Source: Acidobacteriota bacterium
GTDB taxonomy: Bacteria > Acidobacteriota > Terriglobia > Bryobacterales > Bryobacteraceae
Reading direction: 5' to 3'
Length of the DNA stretch: 5,796 nt
Assembly: GCA_947466555.1 (NCBI GenBank)
Contig: CANIFK010000380.1
Span: forward strand, 1-5,796
Shown: piece by piece, positions 1 through 5,796 of the stretch
How positions within the stretch are numbered: the stretch's first letter is position 1
Layout of the letters: every line of letters begins with the position of its first letter
Position numbers and translations under genes: made by a program
The notes under the pieces: model-generated
Seen by the model: only the letters and a program-made list of their open reading frames with translations
Databases searched by the model: none
What the model was told of the DNA's origin: nothing

Positions 1-1
1 C

Positions 2-388
2 AGCCTGCCCTTCAACCAACCCTTCCAAATCGATTTCGACGTCCGCGAATCTCAACTCCTCTGGTACCGCGAACTGCTCGCCCTCGCCCTCCAGCGCCAG
101 GTCCCCGTCTCCATCACCTCCGTCATGTCGGCCTGTCTAGACAACCCGCCCCTCACCGGCCTCGCCAATGAAATAGTTCCCATGTTATTCCGCATGGGCC
201 CCCAACGAAACGTCTATCTTGCTAAGCTCCAAACAAGAGGCCAATTCGCCGAAGGCTGCCGCGATTCTCTAGGGCTTGCCACCGACGAACCCCTCCCCTT
301 CCGGCCCGCCGCCAAGCGTATCTACGTCTTCAATCCCAACCGATGGTCCCGCCAATCCTTCGACCAAATCCGCTCTCGCTTGCGCTGA
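2..388 (+). CDS. DUF3142-like protein, C-terminal part (5' end outside window)
   Basis: The reading frame is open from the first bases and closes at TGA 386-388, giving about 128 visible residues; the true start is upstream of the window. The visible part begins near FQIDFDVRESQLLWYRELL, continues with VPVSITSVMSACLD, then VPMLFRMGP (nt 176-202), GLATDEPLP and IYVFNPNRW close to the end. This order (an IDFD segment, an SIT segment, a VPMLFRMG block, a TDEP block and a YVFNP end) is what I recall for the DUF3142 family, whose biochemical role is unknown. The internal ATG at 125 is not a credible start, because the conserved IDFD block lies before it in the same frame. The 3' end overlaps the next gene by 46 nt, so the two are probably translated together. 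No catalytic function can be assigned. The family call rests on memory of the motif pattern. Confidence 0.75.
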   Translation, partial: SLPFNQPFQIDFDVRESQLLWYRELLALALQRQVPVSITSVMSACLDNPPLTGLANEIVPMLFRMGPQRNVYLAKLQTRGQFAEGCRDSLGLATDEPLPFRPAAKRIYVFNPNRWSRQSFDQIRSRLR

Positions 389-2499
389 TCCTCGCCGCCC
401 TAGCCCCGGCCGGCATCCACCACAATTTCCAACGCCCCGTATTCGTCTACTCTCTCCACCCCGACGTGCCCGTGACCCGTTTCATCGCTGGCGATATCGG
501 CATCCCCGAACCCCAGTACGCCCGCATTTACTTATTCGCCACCTACCGCTACTTAGAAGGCAACCCACTTACAACCTCGGAACAACAACGTTGGCTCAAT
601 GTCTGGAAAGTCCGGACAAGTACGTCCTGGCCCGAATGGAAAGCCGATCAGGTCTGGCTCCGTGCACGCAAACGCATCCCCGTCCCGCTGCCAAATCAGC
701 AACTCCGCCCTTCCCAGATCTCCGGCCGCGACTACACCTACTCTTCCCCCTGCAGTGACGACGCCTTCGCCACCGCCGCCCGCACTCTCGAAGCCCGCGC
801 CCGCCGGTTCGGTCCCAATAGCGCCGAAGTAAAATTCTGGGTCCAGGGCCAGGACGCGGTCTTCGAAGCCTGCGCCACCGCCGCCCCGCAAACCCTCTCG
901 CCCGCCCAACACCCCCTCCTCCGTGCCGACCGCGAATACCAGATCGCCGCAGCCACCCTTTACGCCCAGCACTTTGACGAAGCTGCCGCCCTCTTCCAGA
1001 AAATCGCCCAGGATCCCCAATCCCCCTGGCGCACCTGGGCGCCCTATCAGAAGGGCCGCGCGCTTCTCTACAAGGCTCGGCAAACCCAGTCGGACACGGT
1101 CTACAACACCGCCCTCCTCGCCGCCCAAAACCAATTCCAATCCGTCCTCGCCAACCCCGCCCTCCGCGAATCCCACCCCGCCGCCGAGTACCTCTACCTC
1201 CGCTGCCTGCTAATCACCAACCACCGCGCCGCCCTCGAACGCATCGCCCGCCGCCTCCTCCGCGGGGACTGGACCGAGTCGGATCTCACTCTCTACCTGA
1301 ACGGCATGGACGACGTCACCCAACCGCCCCGCGACCCCCTCTCCCAGTGGATCCTCACCTTCCAAAAAGGAACGTCCGCCGCCAACCCAGCCTCCCCCGC
1401 CTGGCTCTACGCCGCCCTCTGGCACAAACGTCCGGCCCCCATCGAGCCCGCCTTGGCTTCTCCCCACGCAGCCCTCCGATACGTCGCCGCCCGCCACCTC
1501 ACCCGCCAAGGCAAAGTAGACGAAGCCCGCCCTGTCATCGCAAAAGTCATCGCCGATCTGAACAATCTCCCTTCCGCCCAAAACCGTGCCCGTCAACTCC
1601 ACGCCCAGCTCTCGGAAACCTGGGAGCAATTCCTCGAACGTGCCCCCCGCAAACCCCTGATTACCTCCAACGAAATGGATGCCGACGAATGGGAATCCCG
1701 GGCCGTAGTCGACCCCAAAATTCTCGCCCTCTATGACCGCGACAACGTTCGGCAGTACCGCCAGCAGTACCTCAACGGCGTCAAACACGCCGCCACCCTC
1801 CAATCCCAAACCCATTGGGACGAATCCGCCGCCGCCATCCTCACCGAACGCATCCCCCTCGAACTCCTCCAAACCATCCAACCGCGCCTCGCCCTAACCA
1901 TCTTCACCCGCGCCGTTCTCCTCAACCGCTGGCCCATCGCACAATCCGCCGCCAGCCACTTAAAATCACAAGCCGTCACCCCCTTCCTCCAAAACCCCAA
2001 CGAATTCACCGCCGCCGTGCTCCTCCTCGATTTCCCCGGCGCCAGTCCCGTAATCCGTTACGGCTACGGCCGCGATCTCCCGCCCACCGAACACGATGAA
2101 TACGGCCGCAACTGGTGGGACGAAGTCTCCGCCCGCGCCACCTACAATCACGATCTCCCCTATCTTTCCGAAAAGCCCCAACCCAACTTCACCGTCGACG
2201 GCCCCGTCCCATTCCTCACCCCCCACCAAATCCGCGAAGCCACACAGGAATACCAAATCCTCCAAACCACCGGCAAATTCGGTCTCCGCTGGATCGCCGA
2301 AAAAGTCGTCGCCGGCCCCCACACCCCCGAGCTCCTCTATCGAATCCTCAAATCCACCGAAGGCGGCTGGTTTGGCCACCCGGTCCAAAACGGCGAGCAA
2401 GCCCCTTTCAAGAAGGCGGCCCAACTCCTCTCCACCCGCTACCGCAACTCCCGTTGGCACAGCGAAGCCCAAAAGCTCATGCACTGGGGCCAGTTCTAA
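343..2499 (+). CDS. Hypothetical exported helical-repeat (TPR-like) protein, 718 aa
   Basis: I do not recognise a named family. The ATG at 343 gives an N-terminus of a short basic segment (R7) followed by a hydrophobic run, LSLALILAALAPAG (about residues 11-24), which reads as a Sec signal peptide. No lipobox cysteine is visible. The rest is rich in Ala, Leu, Arg and Gln and looks alpha-helical. Residues about 197-245 (EYQIAAATLYAQHFDEAAAL, then PYQKGRALLYKA) and about 377-402 (LRYVAARHLTRQGKVDEARP) have the spacing of TPR-like helix pairs. Near the C-terminus are a Gly/Tyr segment (YGYGRDLPP, from residue 573), the motif NWWDEV (from 590) and the end WHSEAQKLMHWGQF. The start has no clear Shine-Dalgarno sequence, which fits coupling to the preceding DUF3142-like gene. 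No other ATG occurs in frame for hundreds of bases, and a later start would remove the signal peptide. A periplasmic or surface scaffold role is inference only. Confidence 0.85.
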   Translation: MVPPILRPNPLSLALILAALAPAGIHHNFQRPVFVYSLHPDVPVTRFIAGDIGIPEPQYARIYLFATYRYLEGNPLTTSEQQRWLNVWKVRTSTSWPEWKADQVWLRARKRIPVPLPNQQLRPSQISGRDYTYSSPCSDDAFATAARTLEARARRFGPNSAEVKFWVQGQDAVFEACATAAPQTLSPAQHPLLRADREYQIAAATLYAQHFDEAAALFQKIAQDPQSPWRTWAPYQKGRALLYKARQTQSDTVYNTALLAAQNQFQSVLANPALRESHPAAEYLYLRCLLITNHRAALERIARRLLRGDWTESDLTLYLNGMDDVTQPPRDPLSQWILTFQKGTSAANPASPAWLYAALWHKRPAPIEPALASPHAALRYVAARHLTRQGKVDEARPVIAKVIADLNNLPSAQNRARQLHAQLSETWEQFLERAPRKPLITSNEMDADEWESRAVVDPKILALYDRDNVRQYRQQYLNGVKHAATLQSQTHWDESAAAILTERIPLELLQTIQPRLALTIFTRAVLLNRWPIAQSAASHLKSQAVTPFLQNPNEFTAAVLLLDFPGASPVIRYGYGRDLPPTEHDEYGRNWWDEVSARATYNHDLPYLSEKPQPNFTVDGPVPFLTPHQIREATQEYQILQTTGKFGLRWIAEKVVAGPHTPELLYRILKSTEGGWFGHPVQNGEQAPFKKAAQLLSTRYRNSRWHSEAQKLMHWGQF

Positions 2500-2524
2500 C
2501 CCGTCATACTGGAACTTGTCCCCC

Positions 2525-3904
2525 ATGAAAGTTGCCTTCGACAACACCTACGCCCGCCTCCTGCCCGGCTTCTACGCCCCCGGCGAACCGGCACAGGCGC
2601 CCGCCCCCAAACTCATCAAGCTCAACACCCAATTGGCCGCGGAACTCCAACTCGAAATCCCGCAAGAATCCGCCGCCCAAATCTTCTCCGGCAACACGCC
2701 CCCCGAAGGCGCGCAAGTCATTGCCCAGGCCTACGCCGGCCACCAGTTCGGCCACTTCGTCCCCCAATTGGGCGATGGCCGCGCCCTCCTCTACGGCGAA
2801 GTCATCGACTCGAACGGCCGCCGCCGCGACATCCAGTTGAAGGGTTCCGGCCGCACGGCGTTCTCAAGAGGGGGCGACGGCAAAGCCGCCCTCGGCCCCG
2901 TCCTCCGGGAATACCTCATGGGAGAGGGCATGCACGCCCTCGGCATCCCGACAACCCGCGCCCTCGCCGCCGTCGCCACCGGCGAACCCGTCTACCGCGA
3001 ACGCGCCCTCCCCGGAGCGGTGCTACCCCGAGTCGCCGCCAGCCACATCCGCGTCGGTACGTTCCAATTCTTCGCCGCCCACGCCAGTCCGGACAAGGTC
3101 CGTCTCCTCGCCGAATACTCCATCGCCCGCCACTATCCCCAAGCCGCCAACCCCCTCGAACTCCTCACCGCCGTCCGCGATGCCCAGGCCGTCCTCATCG
3201 CCAAATGGATGCTCGTCGGCTTCATCCACGGTGTCATGAATACCGACAACATGGCCATCTCCGGCGAGACGATCGACTACGGCCCCTGCGCCTTCATGGA
3301 CACCTACAGCCCGAAAACGGTCTTCAGTTCCATCGATCAAAACGGCCGCTACGCCTACGGCCAGCAGCCGTCGATTGCCGTCTGGAACCTCTCCCGCCTC
3401 GCCGAAACCCTTCTACCCCTCATCCACGAAGACGAAAAGACGGCGGTCGACATCGCCACCGAAGTCCTCCGCGGCTTCATGCCCGTGTACGAAACCCACT
3501 GGCTCAACGGCATGCGAGCCAAACTCGGCATCACCGTTCCCGACGAATCGGACCGCCAACTGATCACCGATTTCCTGCAAATCATCGAAGCCCAAAAGCT
3601 CGACTTCACCCAGTCCTTCCGTCGCCTGAGCTCCGGCCAGACCCCGGACGCCAACTGGGCCAAGCGCTGGCAACCCCGCCGTACCGCCACCCCAGCGGCC
3701 ATGGACGCGGTCAACCCCATCTACATCCCCCGCAATCACAAGGTGGAGGAGGCCCTCAAAAGCGCCGAAGCCAACAACTTCGAACCCTTCGAAACCCTCA
3801 ACAAAGTGCTAAAGGACCCCTTCACCGAACGCCCTGGCCTCGAAGCCTTCGCCACGCCCAATCCCACTCCCAACCCCGCCTACCGCACCTTTTGCGGCAC
3901 GTGA
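2525..3904 (+). CDS. selO: Protein adenylyltransferase SelO (YdiU/UPF0061 family)
   Basis: SelO has a protein-kinase fold that binds ATP in a flipped orientation and transfers AMP to Ser, Thr or Tyr of target proteins, linked to redox stress. The visible motifs are GHQFG (72-76), QLGDGRA (81-87), QLKGSG with the nucleotide-binding Lys K106, the alpha-C Glu E129 in LREYLMGEG (23 residues after the Lys, as in the characterised Pseudomonas protein), conserved Arg R169 and R176, and NTDNM with catalytic D241 and N242. The metal-binding D251 follows in IDYGP, ten residues after D241. The family's late block NPIYIPRNHKVEEAL and the end TFCGT are present. At 459 aa it is slightly shorter than the 478 aa of E. 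coli SelO and appears complete. The ATG at 2525 opens the typical N-terminus (FDNTYARLLPGFY); the weak GGA at 2511-2513 may serve as ribosome binding site. The frame runs open back to about 2096, but that part is out of frame inside gene 2. The 25-nt gap to gene 2 suggests co-transcription. C457 near the C-terminus corresponds to the family's redox Cys/Sec position. Confidence 0.97.
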   Translation: MKVAFDNTYARLLPGFYAPGEPAQAPAPKLIKLNTQLAAELQLEIPQESAAQIFSGNTPPEGAQVIAQAYAGHQFGHFVPQLGDGRALLYGEVIDSNGRRRDIQLKGSGRTAFSRGGDGKAALGPVLREYLMGEGMHALGIPTTRALAAVATGEPVYRERALPGAVLPRVAASHIRVGTFQFFAAHASPDKVRLLAEYSIARHYPQAANPLELLTAVRDAQAVLIAKWMLVGFIHGVMNTDNMAISGETIDYGPCAFMDTYSPKTVFSSIDQNGRYAYGQQPSIAVWNLSRLAETLLPLIHEDEKTAVDIATEVLRGFMPVYETHWLNGMRAKLGITVPDESDRQLITDFLQIIEAQKLDFTQSFRRLSSGQTPDANWAKRWQPRRTATPAAMDAVNPIYIPRNHKVEEALKSAEANNFEPFETLNKVLKDPFTERPGLEAFATPNPTPNPAYRTFCGT

Positions 3905-3927
3905 TTGGAAAACGTCCGGCTCCGCTT

Positions 3928-4365
3928 CTACAAATACTCCTTCACCCATCTCCCCGCGCGTGCCGCATCCACGATATCCTGCACCGTAACGGGCGGAGGC
4001 AACCCGGCCCGATCCACAAGGAAGCGGGAATGCAGCCATCCCAATAGAATCAGAATCACCAACGACGACGCCCACGCCAGAATCGCGGGAACAAAGTGTG
4101 AAACTCCAAATCCGCACGCTCCGGCGATACCGGCCAAAATCCAGAACCCCGGGCCGATTTCTAACCCCTCCGGTACAAAATACAACTCCCACTGCAGCCA
4201 TAACTTCTGTAAATCCACCGAAAACTCCCGCCCGAACTTTTCAAACAACTCCACCGCATCATCTCCGTCAATCCCCAAATCGTCCGAAATGCGGGACGAC
4301 AATTGGATCTTCCCCCGCTTCAACTCCATCTCCGCCGCAATAAATGCCATCACCCGATTTTCCAT
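3928..4365 (-). CDS. DUF1493-like membrane protein with ACP-like domain lacking the carrier serine
   Basis: Complete 145-aa gene on the minus strand, ending at TAG (3930-3928). Residues 1-66 match my memory of the DUF1493 pattern: SSRISDDLGIDGDDAVELF (23-41), then FEKFGREFSVDL (41-52) and YFVPEG (62-67). The pattern mirrors helix 2 of acyl carrier proteins (DLGxDSLDxVEL), but the attachment Ser is Gly (G34 in D33-G34-D35), so no 4'-phosphopantetheine can be carried there. Two hydrophobic segments follow, about 73-88 and 91-111 (ending LVILILLGW), likely a membrane hairpin. The tail VTVQDIVDAARAGRW (126-140) resembles the usual DUF1493 C-terminus. I chose the ATG at 4365 because GGGGAGGG lies 10 nt upstream; the GTG at 4392 would add nine residues encoded by the ribosome binding site itself. 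The ATG at 4350 is a weaker alternative. The gene converges with selO (23-nt gap) and diverges from secA (94-nt gap). Its GC content, about 55%, is well below its neighbours. Function unknown. Confidence 0.85.
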   Translation of the reverse strand: MENRVMAFIAAEMELKRGKIQLSSRISDDLGIDGDDAVELFEKFGREFSVDLQKLWLQWELYFVPEGLEIGPGFWILAGIAGACGFGVSHFVPAILAWASSLVILILLGWLHSRFLVDRAGLPPPVTVQDIVDAARAGRWVKEYL

Positions 4366-4375
4366 ACACTCGCAA

Positions 4376-4389
4376 CCCTCCCCCCTCCT
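4376..4389 (-). promoter_or_regulatory. Ribosome binding tract of the DUF1493-like gene
   Basis: Read on the minus strand this is AGGAGGGGGGAGGG, fourteen consecutive purines. Its 3' part lies 10 nt before the ATG at 4365, within the range for a Shine-Dalgarno sequence, while the AGGAGG part lies 18 nt away. This tract decides the start in favour of 4365 over the upstream in-frame GTG (4392-4390), which would place the tract inside the coding region. Confidence 0.6.
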
Positions 4390-4434
4390 CACACATCAAA
4401 CATGAAGAACCCCTCCCGCCTACGCTAAACTGGT

Positions 4435-4451
4435 AGGAGGCGCCCTGCGCC
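4435..4451 (+). promoter_or_regulatory. secA Shine-Dalgarno (4435-4440) with overlapping GC hairpin (4439-4451)
   Basis: AGGAGG at 4435-4440 is a perfect Shine-Dalgarno core, but it ends 19 nt before the secA ATG at 4460, longer than usual. The last two G of the core begin a small inverted repeat, GGCGC (4439-4443), loop CCT, GCGCC (4447-4451). If folded, the hairpin would shorten the effective spacing or partly hide the core. The alternative in-frame TTG at 4454 is 13 nt from the core. Whether the hairpin forms or regulates anything is unknown. Confidence 0.45.
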
Positions 4452-4459
4452 CATTGTCT

Positions 4460-5796
<1,337 letters not shown>

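Larger units (their letters stand above)
4366..4459. promoter_or_regulatory. Divergent intergenic region between the DUF1493-like gene and secA
   Basis: These 94 bases must hold the 5' signals of two divergent genes. On the minus side there is a purine-rich tract just before the ATG. On the plus side there is AGGAGG at 4435-4440. A possible secA -10 element is TAAACT (4426-4431, four of six matches to TATAAT), with only a poor -35 (TGAAGA, 4403-4408). I regard these promoter elements as weak guesses. I see no convincing operator palindrome or riboswitch. Confidence 0.4.

Noticed and set aside
553..1176. Long minus-strand open frame (also similar ones at 1210-1881 and 1966-2547)
   Set aside because: These are Gly/Val/Glu-rich low-complexity shadows of the 718-aa gene, with no domain-like pattern and no ribosome binding site.
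2096..2524. An N-terminal extension of SelO by 143 residues from an upstream ATG
   Set aside because: The extra stretch is a Pro/Ser/Thr-rich out-of-frame reading of gene 2; the SelO family begins near FDNTYARL, which follows the ATG at 2525.
3883..3897. Inverted repeat CCGCA-CCTTT-TGCGG at the end of selO, considered as a terminator
   Set aside because: The stem is only 5 bp, lies inside the codons for the conserved TFCGT ending, and no T-run follows on either strand.
3205..4047. A 280-codon + strand frame overlapping the 3' half of selO
   Set aside because: It is His/Arg/Pro-rich low-complexity sequence in the shifted frame of selO, with no recognisable motif.
4390..4392. GTG as the start of the DUF1493-like gene
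   Set aside because: It would put the purine-rich ribosome binding tract inside the coding region and add residues with no family counterpart.
4454..4456. TTG as an alternative secA start nearer to AGGAGG
   Set aside because: The ATG at 4460 places K108, D209 and E210 on exactly the E. coli SecA numbers, so TTG would add two unsupported residues. It is not excluded.

Overview
This 5.8 kb window is ordinary-looking chromosomal DNA from a high-GC bacterium. There is no RNA gene, mobile element, CRISPR array or integrase. The SecA sequence (a start of the MFPNVLAKIFGTK type and the motif RHYDVQLIGGMELHKG) and the strong preference for C-ending codons suggest an Acidobacteriota member, perhaps of the Solibacter/Bryobacter group. 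That assignment is inference from remembered family sequences, not from a search.

Layout, left to right. (1) Positions 2-388, + strand: the C-terminal part of a protein resembling the DUF3142 family; its start lies outside the window. (2) Positions 343-2499, + strand: a 718-aa protein with a signal-peptide-like N-terminus and a mostly helical, TPR-like body. It overlaps gene 1 by 46 nt. (3) Positions 2525-3904, + strand: selO (ydiU), a protein adenylyltransferase of the pseudokinase fold, complete at 459 aa and 25 nt after gene 2. Genes 1-3 look like one transcription unit. (4) Positions 3928-4365, - strand: a 145-aa DUF1493-like protein. It has an acyl-carrier-protein-like N-terminal domain without the phosphopantetheine serine, followed by a two-helix membrane hairpin. 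It converges on selO and diverges from secA. (5) Positions 4460-5796, + strand: the first 445 codons of secA, the preprotein translocase ATPase, cut by the window end.

The genes do not form one obvious pathway. Genes 1 and 2 are probably a coupled pair of unknown function with an exported second partner. SelO attaches AMP to proteins in redox stress. SecA is a housekeeping secretion motor with its own leader. The minus-strand gene is the odd one out: it is about 55% GC against about 69% in a sampled part of selO, it is encoded against its neighbours, and it pairs an ACP-like domain lacking its attachment residue with membrane segments. It is the best candidate in the window for poorly described biology. 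The + strand is C-rich over G even across this minus-strand gene, so part of the skew is independent of coding direction.
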